Part shown: positions 15,649 to 23,446 of the stretch, piece by piece | Layout of the letters: each line of letters starts with the position of its first letter | Position numbering within the stretch: the first letter of the stretch is position 1 | Assembly (NCBI RefSeq): GCF_003853415.1 | Contig: NZ_QTPP01000030.1 | Coordinates: forward strand, 1 to 64,000 | Direction of reading: 5' to 3' | From: Burkholderia sp. Bp9142 | Lineage (GTDB): Bacteria > Pseudomonadota > Gammaproteobacteria > Burkholderiales > Burkholderiaceae | DNA: 64,000 bases | The notes under the pieces: model-generated | Told to the model about the DNA's origin: nothing | Databases searched by the model: none | What the model saw: only the letters and a program-made list of their open reading frames with translations | Program-made: the position numbers and the translations under genes

Positions 15649-17256
15649 TTACATGCGGAACACGCCGAAGCGCGTGTCGTCGATCGGCGCGTTCATCGAC
15701 GCGGCGAGGCCGAGCCCCAGCACGTCGCGCGTCTGCGCGGGGTCGATCACGCCGTCGTCCCACAACCGCGCGCTCGCGTAGTACGGATGCCCCTGGCGCT
15801 CGTACTGGTCGCGGATCGGCTGCTTGAACGCATCCTCGTCCTCAGCCGACCACGTGCCGCCCTTCGCCTCGATGCCGTCGCGGCGCACGGTCGCGAGCAC
15901 GGACGCGGCCTGCTCGCCGCCCATCACCGAGATTCGCGCGTTCGGCCACATCCACAGGAAGCGCGGACCGAACGCGCGGCCGCACATCCCGTAGTTGCCC
16001 GCGCCGAACGAGCCGCCGATGATCACCGTGAACTTCGGCACCTTCGCGTTCGACACGGCCGTCACCATCTTCGCGCCATGGCGCGCGATGCCTTCGTTCT
16101 CGTACTTGCGGCCGACCATGAAGCCCGTGATGTTCTGCAGGAACACGAGCGGGATCTTGCGCTGGCAGCACAGCTCGATGAAGTGCGCGCCCTTCACGGC
16201 CGATTCGGAGAACAGGATGCCGTTGTTCGCGATGATCCCGACCGGATGGCCCCAGATGTGCGCGAAGCCCGTGACGAGCGTCGTGCCGAAGCGCGCCTTG
16301 AATTCGTCGAACTCGGAATCGTCGACGATGCGCGCGATCACCTCGCGCACGTCGAACGGCTTGCGCGTGTCGACCGGAATCACGCCGTACAGGCTCTTCG
16401 CGTCATGGCGCGGCGGCTTCGGTTCGCGCAGCGCCACCGGCGGCGCGATCTTCGGCGCGAGATGATCGACGATGCTGCGCGCGATCGACAGCGCATGCGC
16501 GTCGTTCTGCGCGAGATGGTCGGCCACGCCCGACAGGCGCGTGTGCACGTCGCCGCCGCCGAGATCCTCGGCGCTCACTTCCTCGCCGGTCGCGGCCTTC
16601 ACGAGCGGCGGGCCGCCGAGGAAAATCGTGCCCTGGTTCTTCACGATGATCGACTCGTCGCTCATCGCCGGCACGTACGCGCCGCCCGCCGTGCACGAGC
16701 CCATCACGACCGCGATCTGCGCGATCCCCGCGGCGGACATCGTCGCCTGGTTGAAGAAGATGCGGCCGAAGTGGTCGCGATCGGGAAATACGTCGTCCTG
16801 GTTCGGCAGGTTCGCGCCGCCCGAATCGACGAGGTACACGCACGGCAGCCGGTTTTCCGCGGCGATTTCCTGCGCGCGCACGTGCTTCTTCACGGTGATC
16901 GGGTAGTAGGTGCCGCCCTTGACCGTCGCGTCGTTGCACACGATCACGCACTCGCGGCCCGCGATCCGGCCGATCCCGGTGATCACGCCCGCGCCGGGCG
17001 CGTCGTCGTTGTACATGCCGTTTGCCGCGAGCTGCGAGAACTCGAGAAACGGCGCGCCGGGATCGAGCAGTTGCGCGATGCGGTCGCGCGGCAGCAGCTT
17101 GCCGCGCGACAGGTGCTTGTCGCGCGCGGCCTGGCCGCCGCCTTGCGCGAGCTGTTCGATCTTCGCGCGCAGGTCGGCGACGACCGCCTCCAGCGCCGCG
17201 GCGTTCGCGCGGAAGTCTTCCGAACGCGGGTTCAGTTTCGATTCGATGATCGGCAT
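15649..17256 (-). CDS. liuB: Methylcrotonyl-CoA carboxylase, carboxyltransferase beta subunit
   Basis: 535 residues, the normal length for MccB/LiuB. Transfers the carboxyl group from biotin on LiuD to 3-methylcrotonyl-CoA. Two crotonase-like carboxyltransferase halves are visible: the N-half with LYLSRGKLLPRDRI-like text (KHLSRGKLLPRDRIAQLLDPG), GIGRIAGRECVIVCNDATVKGG, YLVDSGGANLPNQ; the C-half with FLQNITGFMVGRKYE, SFGAGNYGMCGRAFGPRFLW and NARISVMGGEQAA. ATG at 17256 lies 31 bases after the liuA stop. Assignment is firm because of operon position. Confidence 0.95.
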   Translation of the reverse strand: MPIIESKLNPRSEDFRANAAALEAVVADLRAKIEQLAQGGGQAARDKHLSRGKLLPRDRIAQLLDPGAPFLEFSQLAANGMYNDDAPGAGVITGIGRIAGRECVIVCNDATVKGGTYYPITVKKHVRAQEIAAENRLPCVYLVDSGGANLPNQDDVFPDRDHFGRIFFNQATMSAAGIAQIAVVMGSCTAGGAYVPAMSDESIIVKNQGTIFLGGPPLVKAATGEEVSAEDLGGGDVHTRLSGVADHLAQNDAHALSIARSIVDHLAPKIAPPVALREPKPPRHDAKSLYGVIPVDTRKPFDVREVIARIVDDSEFDEFKARFGTTLVTGFAHIWGHPVGIIANNGILFSESAVKGAHFIELCCQRKIPLVFLQNITGFMVGRKYENEGIARHGAKMVTAVSNAKVPKFTVIIGGSFGAGNYGMCGRAFGPRFLWMWPNARISVMGGEQAASVLATVRRDGIEAKGGTWSAEDEDAFKQPIRDQYERQGHPYYASARLWDDGVIDPAQTRDVLGLGLAASMNAPIDDTRFGVFRM

Positions 17257-17287
17257 CGACGGGGCTCCGTTCGCGTGACGTGGGGCG

Positions 17288-18469
17288 TTACATCGTTTCC
17301 GCGAACAGCTCGCGGCCGATCAGCATCCGGCGGATCTCGCTCGTGCCGGCGCCGATCTCGTACAGCTTCGCATCGCGCCACAGGCGACCGACCGGGTATT
17401 CGTTGATGTAGCCGTTGCCGCCGAGGATCTGGATCGCCTCGCCGGCCATCCACGTGGCCTTCTCCGCCGTGTAGAGGATCACGCCCGCGCAGTCCTTGCG
17501 CACCTGGCGAATATGGTCGCTGCCGGCCGAGTCGAGATGGCGGCCGACCGCGTACAGGTACGCACGGCATGCCTGGAACGTGGTGTACATGTCGGCGACC
17601 TTGCCCTGGATCAGCTGGAATTCGCCGATCGACTGGCCGAACTGCTTGCGGTCGTGGATATACGGGACCACCGCGTCGAGACACGCAGCCATGATGCCCG
17701 TCGGCCCGCCCGACAGCACCGCGCGTTCGTAATCGAGGCCGCTCATCAGCACCTTCACGCCGCCGTTGAGCTGGCCGAGGATGTTCTCCTCCGGCACTTC
17801 GACGTCCTGGAACACGAGCTCGCCCGTGTGCGACCCGCGCATGCCGAGCTTGTCGAGCTTCTGCGCGACCGAGAAGCCCTTCATCCCCTTCTCGACGATG
17901 AACGCCGTGATGCCGCGCGGGCCGGCGTCGATGTCCGTCTTCGCGTAGACGACGAGCGTGTCGCAGTCGGGGCCGTTGGTGATCCACATCTTCGTGCCGT
18001 TGAGCACGTAGCGGTCGCCACGCTTGTCCGCGCGCAGCTTCATGCTGACGACGTCGGAGCCCGCGTTCGGCTCGCTCATCGCGAGCGCGCCGATGTGTTC
18101 GCCCGACACGAGCTTCGGCAGGTACTTCTGCTTTTGAGCCTCGGTGCCGTTGCGGTGGATCTGGTTCACGCACAGGTTCGAGTGCGCGCCGTACGACAGG
18201 CCGATCGACGCCGACGCGCGCGAGATCTCCTCCATCGCGACCATGTGCGCGGTGTAGCCCATGTTCGCGCCGCCGTATTCCTCGGCCACCGTCATCCCGA
18301 GCACGCCGAGATCGCCGAACTTCTTCCACAGATCCATCGGAAACTGGTCGGTGCGGTCGACCTCCGCCGCGCGCGGGGTGATTTCCTTCGCCGCAAACGT
18401 CGCGACGGCGTCGCGCAGCATCTCGATGTCTTCACCGAGCATGAATTGCACGCCGGGCAGGTTGATCAT
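17288..18469 (-). CDS. liuA: Isovaleryl-CoA dehydrogenase
   Basis: 393 residues from ATG at 18469, chosen for GGAGGAGA immediately upstream. FAD-dependent acyl-CoA dehydrogenase that oxidises isovaleryl-CoA to 3-methylcrotonyl-CoA. Seen: N-terminal helical domain (MLRDAVATFAAKEI), flavin/substrate region ALAMSEPNAGSDVVSMKL, KMWITNGPDCDTLVVYAKT, and C-terminal ILGGNGYINEYPVGRLWRDAKLYEIGAGTSEIRRMLIGREL. The YEIGAGTSEIRR end is typical of this subfamily. First gene of the liu operon; the region upstream holds two operator-like repeats shared with the divergent TetR gene. Confidence 0.95.
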   Translation of the reverse strand: MINLPGVQFMLGEDIEMLRDAVATFAAKEITPRAAEVDRTDQFPMDLWKKFGDLGVLGMTVAEEYGGANMGYTAHMVAMEEISRASASIGLSYGAHSNLCVNQIHRNGTEAQKQKYLPKLVSGEHIGALAMSEPNAGSDVVSMKLRADKRGDRYVLNGTKMWITNGPDCDTLVVYAKTDIDAGPRGITAFIVEKGMKGFSVAQKLDKLGMRGSHTGELVFQDVEVPEENILGQLNGGVKVLMSGLDYERAVLSGGPTGIMAACLDAVVPYIHDRKQFGQSIGEFQLIQGKVADMYTTFQACRAYLYAVGRHLDSAGSDHIRQVRKDCAGVILYTAEKATWMAGEAIQILGGNGYINEYPVGRLWRDAKLYEIGAGTSEIRRMLIGRELFAETM

Positions 18470-18511
18470 GTCTCCTCCGTCTCCAGAAAGTGGGTCGCAT
18501 GCGCCGATTTC

Positions 18512-18524
18512 TGAGTTTCGCTCA
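18512..18524. promoter_or_regulatory. Operator-like repeat TGAG-N5-CTCA upstream of liuA
   Basis: TGAGTTTCGCTCA is an imperfect copy of the repeat at 18614-18626; the centres are 102 bases apart in the divergent liuA/TetR region. It lies 43 bases before the liuA start, where a repressor could block the promoter. Confidence 0.5.
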
Positions 18525-18613
18525 AATCGGATCAATGCGTCGATTCATTAAGCCAATACAGCGGAAATTTTGCACAGTTTCGCGCCTCGTCCGGCTTGGC
18601 GTCAATAGTTTTT

Positions 18614-18626
18614 TGAGTGACACTCA
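18614..18626. promoter_or_regulatory. Operator-like repeat TGAGT-N3-ACTCA upstream of TetR gene
   Basis: TGAGTGACACTCA has perfect 5-bp arms and lies 15-27 bases before the TetR start. With the sister site at 18512 it suggests that the regulator controls itself and the liu operon. Confidence 0.55.
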
Positions 18627-18640
18627 GATATCATTGCACC

Positions 18641-19387
18641 ATGACAGCCGCCACCGCCGACACCATGACCGCCACCGCCAAAGCCGACCGCGCCGACCCG
18701 TCGCGCGCACCCGCCGGGCGCAAGTCCCAGCAGCGCGTGCAGGACATCCTGCGCGCCGGCCGTGAAGTGTTCGCCGAAAAGGGTTACGAGCATGCGACGG
18801 CCGCCGAGATCGCGCAGCGCGTCGGCGTGTCGGAGGCGACGGTGTTCAGCTACTTCCGCGGCAAGCGCGAGCTGTGCGCGCGCGTGATCGCCGACTGGTA
18901 TGACGAAATCATTGCCGCGTTCGAACACGGGATGCCGCTGGAAGCGTCGGTGCAGCAGCAGTTCGCGTTCATCGTGCGCACGCACCTGCGGCTGATGCTG
19001 GTGAACGGCACGGGGCTGTGCGCGCTGGTGCTGTCGGAGGGGCGTGCGAAGCAGCATGCGCTGAGCGACGAGCTCACCGCGCTGCAGCGCCGCTATACGG
19101 CGCCGCTGATGGACGTGCTCGCGCGCGGCCAGGCGGCCGGGCAGGTGCGCGACGACATGCCGCTGAGCCTGCTGCGCTCGATGGTGTTCGGGCCGATCGA
19201 GCACGTGCTGTGGGATGCGATCCTCGGCCATCGCAAGCTCGATACGGAAACGACGGCCACGCAGCTGATCGACCTGCTGTGGGCGGCCGTGCAGCCGCCC
19301 GCACCGGAGCAGGCGGCGCTGGTGCGCTTCAGGAACGAGGTCGCGGAAGCCGTGCGGCGGCTGGACGGGGAAGCGTCACGCGCGTGA
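18641..19387 (+). CDS. TetR-family regulator of the liu operon
   Basis: 248 residues from ATG at 18641 (ATG at 18665 is possible). An N-terminal basic stretch leads into a TetR HTH: RVQDILRAGREVFAEKGYEHATAAEIAQRVG, then VSEATVFSYFRGKRELCARV. The C-terminal ligand domain is helical (residues about 85-235). It is divergent from liuA across 171 bases holding two TGAG/CTCA repeats, so it probably represses liuABCD in response to a branched-chain acyl-CoA. A TetR-type liu regulator (named LiuQ) has been described in Betaproteobacteria, but the ligand here is inferred. Confidence 0.88.
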   Translation: MTAATADTMTATAKADRADPSRAPAGRKSQQRVQDILRAGREVFAEKGYEHATAAEIAQRVGVSEATVFSYFRGKRELCARVIADWYDEIIAAFEHGMPLEASVQQQFAFIVRTHLRLMLVNGTGLCALVLSEGRAKQHALSDELTALQRRYTAPLMDVLARGQAAGQVRDDMPLSLLRSMVFGPIEHVLWDAILGHRKLDTETTATQLIDLLWAAVQPPAPEQAALVRFRNEVAEAVRRLDGEASRA

Positions 19388-19450
19388 CGCCGGCGCAGGC
19401 CCCGCCTGCCGCCCCGCCGCCGCTTCTCCTGCGTCTCGCGGGACCGGCCG

Positions 19451-19939
19451 CTACGAATCCTCGCTGACCCGCAGCGGCGCGCGGCTCTGCTCGTTGTTCA
19501 GATGGACGAACTTGCGCAACAGCCGCACCAGTTCCTGCGCGTCCTCCTCTCCCATGCCTTCGAACAGGCCGGCACGCAGCTCCTTCACCGACGGAATCAG
19601 GTGCGTGAGCAGTTCCACGCCCGTGGGCGTCAGCAGCAAGCGCCGCTGACGCCGCGGCAGCACTTCGCGAACGATCAATCCTTTCGCTTCGAGCCGGACC
19701 GCGAGGTCCGCGGTCGTCGACGTGTCGAGCGCCACCCGCTGCGCGAGCGTCACCTGGTCGAGCCCCGGGCACTCGTAGAGCATCCGCAGGACCGCGTACT
19801 GCACGGGCGTCACGTCCCGGCCCAGCTTCTCGTAGAACATCGCGACCGCGATCTGGTGCGCGCGCCGGATCAGGTGCCCGGGTTCGTCGTACAGATCGAG
19901 CGGGAAAGCGGGCGCGTCGGCGGGATTCGGTTTTTCCAT
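19451..19939 (-). CDS. MarR-family regulator of the vanillate cluster
   Basis: 162 residues from ATG at 19939; the ribosome site is weak and upstream starts are possible. Winged HTH with dimerisation helices: LIRRAHQIAVAMFYEKLG, TPVQYAVLRMLYECPGLDQV, recognition region LAQRVALDTSTTADLAVRLE, wing REVLPRRQRRLLLTPTG, and a C-terminal helix. It is divergent from vanA, with a strong inverted repeat between them. Probably a repressor relieved by an aromatic acid. Other vanAB operons use GntR-type VanR, so a MarR protein here is a variation. Confidence 0.88.
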   Translation of the reverse strand: MEKPNPADAPAFPLDLYDEPGHLIRRAHQIAVAMFYEKLGRDVTPVQYAVLRMLYECPGLDQVTLAQRVALDTSTTADLAVRLEAKGLIVREVLPRRQRRLLLTPTGVELLTHLIPSVKELRAGLFEGMGEEDAQELVRLLRKFVHLNNEQSRAPLRVSEDS

Positions 19940-20058
19940 GAATGAGTCGATGACATAGGCGGCGCACGCCGCTGCGTGCGCCGACGGCATGGCGCTGCCT
20001 CGCGCCATTTCCCGGGAAAACCAGTATACCGCCCGCCTTGCCCGAGCCCATCTCAATG

Positions 20059-20089
20059 AGTACACTGAATCACATTCAGTACACGGAAT
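20059..20089. promoter_or_regulatory. MarR operator candidate before vanA
   Basis: ACTGAAT-CAC-ATTCAGT (20064-20080) is a perfect 7-bp inverted repeat. It lies within two direct copies of AGTACACNGAAT starting at 20059 and 20078 (19-base period). It lies 52 bases before the vanA start in the vanA/MarR divergent region and is the best operator in this part of the window. Confidence 0.65.
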
Positions 20090-20131
20090 GACGAGATGCC
20101 GCGTACCGGCGGCACCGCCCTGAAGGAGACG

Positions 20132-21217
20132 ATGAACGTGTTTCTCAAGAACGCTTGGTATGTGGCATGCACCCCCGATGAAATCGACGGCAAGCCGCTG
20201 GGTCGCAAGATCTGCAACGAATCGATGGTGTTTTACCGTGCGGCGGACGGCCAGGTCGCGGCGCTCGAGGATTTCTGCCCGCACCGCGGCGCGCCGCTGT
20301 CGCTGGGATTCGTGCGCGACGGCGTGCTCGTGTGCGGCTATCACGGGCTGGAAATGGGCTGCAACGGCAAGGCGGCCGGCATGCCGGGCCAGCGCGTCGG
20401 CGGCTTTCCGCCGATCCGCAGCTTCCCCGTCGTCGAGCGCCACGGATTCGTCTGGGTGTGGCCGGGCGATGCGTCCGAAGCCGATCCCGGCAAGCTGCCC
20501 ACGCTGTCGTGGGCCGAGGATCCGGCCTGGGCGCACGGCGGCGGCCTGTATCACATCCGCTGCGACTACCGGCTGATGATCGACAACCTGATGGACCTCA
20601 CGCACGAAACGTACGTGCATGCGACGAGCATCGGCCAGAAGGAAATCGATGAAGCGCCGCCGAAGACGACCAGCAACGGCGACGAAGTCGTCACCAGCCG
20701 CTTCATGGAGAACGTGATGCCGCCGCCGTTCTGGCAGATGGCGCTGCGCGGCAATGGCCTCGCCGACGACGTGCCGGTCGACCGCTGGCAGATCTGCCGC
20801 TTCACGCCGCCGAGCCACGTGATGATCGAGGTGGGCGTCGCGCATGCGGGCCACGGCGGCTACGACGCGCCGGCCGACGTGAAGGCGTCGTCGATCGTGG
20901 TCGACTTCATCACGCCCGAGACGGACACCTCGATCTGGTATTTCTGGGGGATGGCGCGCAACTTCCGGCCCGACGATCACGCGCTGACCGCCGAGATCCG
21001 CGAAGGCCAGGGCAGGATCTTCGCCGAGGATCTCGAGATGCTCGAGCGCCAGCAGCTCAACCTCGAGCAGTGGCCGGACCGCAAGCTGCTCAAGCTCAAC
21101 ATCGACGCCGGCGGCGTGCTGTCGCGCAAGGTGATCGAGCGGCTGCTCGCCGACGAAGACGCGTCGCGGCCGCAGCGGCCCGTGATTCCGGTCGCGCAGA
21201 TCAAGGAGGCGTCATGA
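20132..21217 (+). CDS. vanA: Vanillate O-demethylase, oxygenase subunit
   Basis: 361 residues from ATG at 20132 with AAGGAG at 20123. Rieske non-heme iron oxygenase that oxidatively removes the methyl group of vanillate, giving protocatechuate and formaldehyde. N-terminal Rieske centre CPHRGAPL...CGYHG, then VWVWPGD. The mononuclear iron site is DNLMDLTHETYVHATSIGQ, a stretch characteristic of VanA, followed by DRWQICRFTPPSHVMIEVG. The stop overlaps the vanB start (ATGA). Assignment rests on many family-specific stretches and on vanB next door. Confidence 0.95.
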   Translation: MNVFLKNAWYVACTPDEIDGKPLGRKICNESMVFYRAADGQVAALEDFCPHRGAPLSLGFVRDGVLVCGYHGLEMGCNGKAAGMPGQRVGGFPPIRSFPVVERHGFVWVWPGDASEADPGKLPTLSWAEDPAWAHGGGLYHIRCDYRLMIDNLMDLTHETYVHATSIGQKEIDEAPPKTTSNGDEVVTSRFMENVMPPPFWQMALRGNGLADDVPVDRWQICRFTPPSHVMIEVGVAHAGHGGYDAPADVKASSIVVDFITPETDTSIWYFWGMARNFRPDDHALTAEIREGQGRIFAEDLEMLERQQLNLEQWPDRKLLKLNIDAGGVLSRKVIERLLADEDASRPQRPVIPVAQIKEAS

Positions 21218-22179
21218 GCACGGCGACGCTGACTGTCCGGGTGGCCCGCAAGTGGCAGGAAGCGCGCGACATCTGCGGTTTCGAATTCGTCAGCGACGAC
21301 GGTTCGCCGTTGCCGCGCTTCGACGCCGGCGCCCATATCGACGTGCATTTGCCGGGCGGGCTCGTGCGCCAGTATTCGCTGTGCAACCACCCGGAGCATG
21401 GCGATCGCTATCAGATCGCGGTGCTGCGCGATGCCGGGGGCCGGGGCGGGTCACGCGCCATTCACGACGAAGTCCGGCAAGGCGACACCGTGCGGATCGG
21501 CATCCCGCGCAATCAATTTCCGCTCGCGCCCGACGCACCGCACCACCTGTTGCTTGCGGGCGGGATCGGCGTCACGCCGATTCTGTGCATGGCGGAACGG
21601 CTGTTCTCGTCCGGCATGCCGTTCGACCTGCACTACTGCGCACGCTCGACCGACCGCATGGCCTTCGTCGAGCGGATCAACGCAGCCGGGTTCCATGATC
21701 GCGCCCGCTTCCACGTCGACGACGGCGCCCCCGCGCAACGCTTCGACCTGGCCGCCGTGCTCGCCGCGGCGCCCGAAGGCACACACCTGTATGTATGCGG
21801 CCCGCGCGGCTTCATGGATGCGGTACTGAGCGCGGCGCGCGAGCGCGACTGGGGCGACGCGCGGCTGCACTACGAGTTCTTCGGCGGCGCGGTTGCATCG
21901 TCCGGCGCGGATCGCGCGTTCCAGGTCCGGATCGCGAGCAGCGGCAAGGTGATCGACGTGCCGGCCGAATGCACGGTCGTCGCGGCGCTGGCAGCCAACG
22001 GCGTGGACGTGCTGACGTCGTGCGAGCAAGGCGTATGCGGCACCTGCGTGACGCGCGTGCTGCAAGGCGAGCCCGATCATCGCGATTCGTACCTGACGGA
22101 AGCGGAACAGGCGGCAGGCGACCAGTTCATGCCGTGCTGTTCGCGATCGCGAACCGACCTGCTGGTACTCGATCTGTAG
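21214..22179 (+). CDS. vanB: Vanillate O-demethylase, ferredoxin reductase subunit
   Basis: 321 residues; ATG at 21214 overlaps the vanA stop by 4 bases, with AAGGAGG at 21203. Passes electrons from NAD(P)H through flavin and a plant-type [2Fe-2S] cluster to VanA. N-terminal flavin domain (RQYSLCNHPEHGDRYQIAVL), nucleotide domain (LLLAGGIGVTPILCMAERL, LYVCGPRGFMDAVL) and C-terminal ferredoxin with CEQGVCGTC and a distal Cys in MPCCSRS. This is the order of the phthalate-dioxygenase-reductase class. It probably serves the second oxygenase downstream too. Confidence 0.95.
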   Translation: MSTATLTVRVARKWQEARDICGFEFVSDDGSPLPRFDAGAHIDVHLPGGLVRQYSLCNHPEHGDRYQIAVLRDAGGRGGSRAIHDEVRQGDTVRIGIPRNQFPLAPDAPHHLLLAGGIGVTPILCMAERLFSSGMPFDLHYCARSTDRMAFVERINAAGFHDRARFHVDDGAPAQRFDLAAVLAAAPEGTHLYVCGPRGFMDAVLSAARERDWGDARLHYEFFGGAVASSGADRAFQVRIASSGKVIDVPAECTVVAALAANGVDVLTSCEQGVCGTCVTRVLQGEPDHRDSYLTEAEQAAGDQFMPCCSRSRTDLLVLDL

Positions 22180-22227
22180 ACGGACCGCGCGACGCGCGGC
22201 GGCAAACCACAATATTGGAGACGATCC

Positions 22228-23289
22228 ATGGCGCATCACGCCCCATCACCGATCAACCGTACTCAATTCCCGCTCGACCGATGGTGGGTCGCCGCGCTGT
22301 CGTCCGAACTGACGGACAAGCCCGTCGCCCGCACGCTGCTCGGCCGCCCGGTCGTCCTGTTCCGGTTGCCGTCCGGGGAAGTCGGCGCGCTGGAGGATCG
22401 CTGCTGCCACAAGTCGCTGCCGCTGTCGTGCGGCTCGCTCGAAGCGCGCGGCCTGCGCTGCGGCTATCACGGGCTGCTGTTCGACCGCGGCGGCGCGTGC
22501 GTGGAGATTCCCGGGCAGGACCGGATTCCGGCGAAGGCATGCGTGTCGTCGTATCCGGTGCAGGAACAGGATGCGATCGTGTGGATCTGGATCGGTGCCG
22601 ACGCGCACGCTCGACCGACCTGCGCGCCGCCGCGCTATGCGTTCCACACGGATCCGCAATACCGGTTCGGCGGCGGCAACTACCATTACGACGCACCATA
22701 TCAGCTGATTCACGACAACCTGATGGACCTGAGCCACCTCGGCTATGTCCACCTGAAAACGATCGGCGGCAACGCACCGTTGCACATGGGCGCGGACACC
22801 CGCGTCAGCACCGACGGCGACACGGTGACGCTGGTCCGCCGGATGCCGGATTCCGACCCGCCGCCGACCTACACGGCCGCGTGGCCGTTCGCGGGCCGCG
22901 TCGATCGCTGGCAGGAAATCGAATTCCACGTGTCGCACATCCGGATCTGGACCGGTGCGATGGACGCCGGCACCGGCGACCTGCACGATCCGGCGCGCGG
23001 CGGCTTTCACATGCGCGGCTTCCACGGCATCACGCCCGAAACGGAAACGACGACGCACTACTTCTGGACCGTCGCGACCAATCCGCAGCACGACATCGAC
23101 CGCGTCGCGCAGACGGTCATCGAGCAATCCGCGGCCACGTTCGACGAGGACAAGACCGTGATCGAAGCGCAATACCGGAATCAGCTGCGGTTTCCGGACG
23201 GCGGCCAGATCGACATTCATGTCGACGCGGGCCCCAATCGCGCGCGGCGCGTGATCGAGCGGCTGCTGCTGCAACCCGAACCCGCGTAA
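22228..23289 (+). CDS. Second Rieske oxygenase (VanA-like), substrate unknown
   Basis: 353 residues from ATG at 22228. Rieske motif is CCHKSLPL...CGYHG, where the residue between the ligand Cys and His is itself Cys. Mononuclear iron site DNLMDLSHLGYVHLKTIGG. Only moderately like VanA overall; it belongs to the same group of single-component-oxygenase O-demethylases and toluenesulfonate-type monooxygenases. No second reductase is encoded nearby, so VanB is the likely electron donor. It sits 48 bases after vanB, in one operon, and may act on a different methoxy- or related aromatic acid. Confidence 0.88.
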   Translation: MAHHAPSPINRTQFPLDRWWVAALSSELTDKPVARTLLGRPVVLFRLPSGEVGALEDRCCHKSLPLSCGSLEARGLRCGYHGLLFDRGGACVEIPGQDRIPAKACVSSYPVQEQDAIVWIWIGADAHARPTCAPPRYAFHTDPQYRFGGGNYHYDAPYQLIHDNLMDLSHLGYVHLKTIGGNAPLHMGADTRVSTDGDTVTLVRRMPDSDPPPTYTAAWPFAGRVDRWQEIEFHVSHIRIWTGAMDAGTGDLHDPARGGFHMRGFHGITPETETTTHYFWTVATNPQHDIDRVAQTVIEQSAATFDEDKTVIEAQYRNQLRFPDGGQIDIHVDAGPNRARRVIERLLLQPEPA

Positions 23290-23311
23290 CCATCGCGCCG
23301 GCACGCGAGCG

Positions 23312-23337
23312 ACGCCCGCCGGTCGCAGCGGGCGTTT
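23312..23337 (+). terminator. Terminator after the oxygenase operon
   Basis: ACGCCCGC and GCGGGCGT pair as an 8-bp stem around an 8-base loop, followed by TTT only. It lies 22 bases after the stop of the second oxygenase. It may be partial, letting some reading into the MFS gene. Confidence 0.5.
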
Positions 23338-23446
23338 CGCGGGTTGCTCGTCAGCCCACGCAATCGCTTTCGTCCCATTCGCTACGGCAGCGCCTCGATT
23401 TCATCCCATTCAATTAGTCATACTATTCTTATGAAGGATCTTTGAC

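Noticed and set aside
11292..15827. 1511-codon plus-strand frame
   Set aside because: It is antisense to DUF2827 copy 4, liuD and liuC, rich in Arg/His/Val, with no domain.
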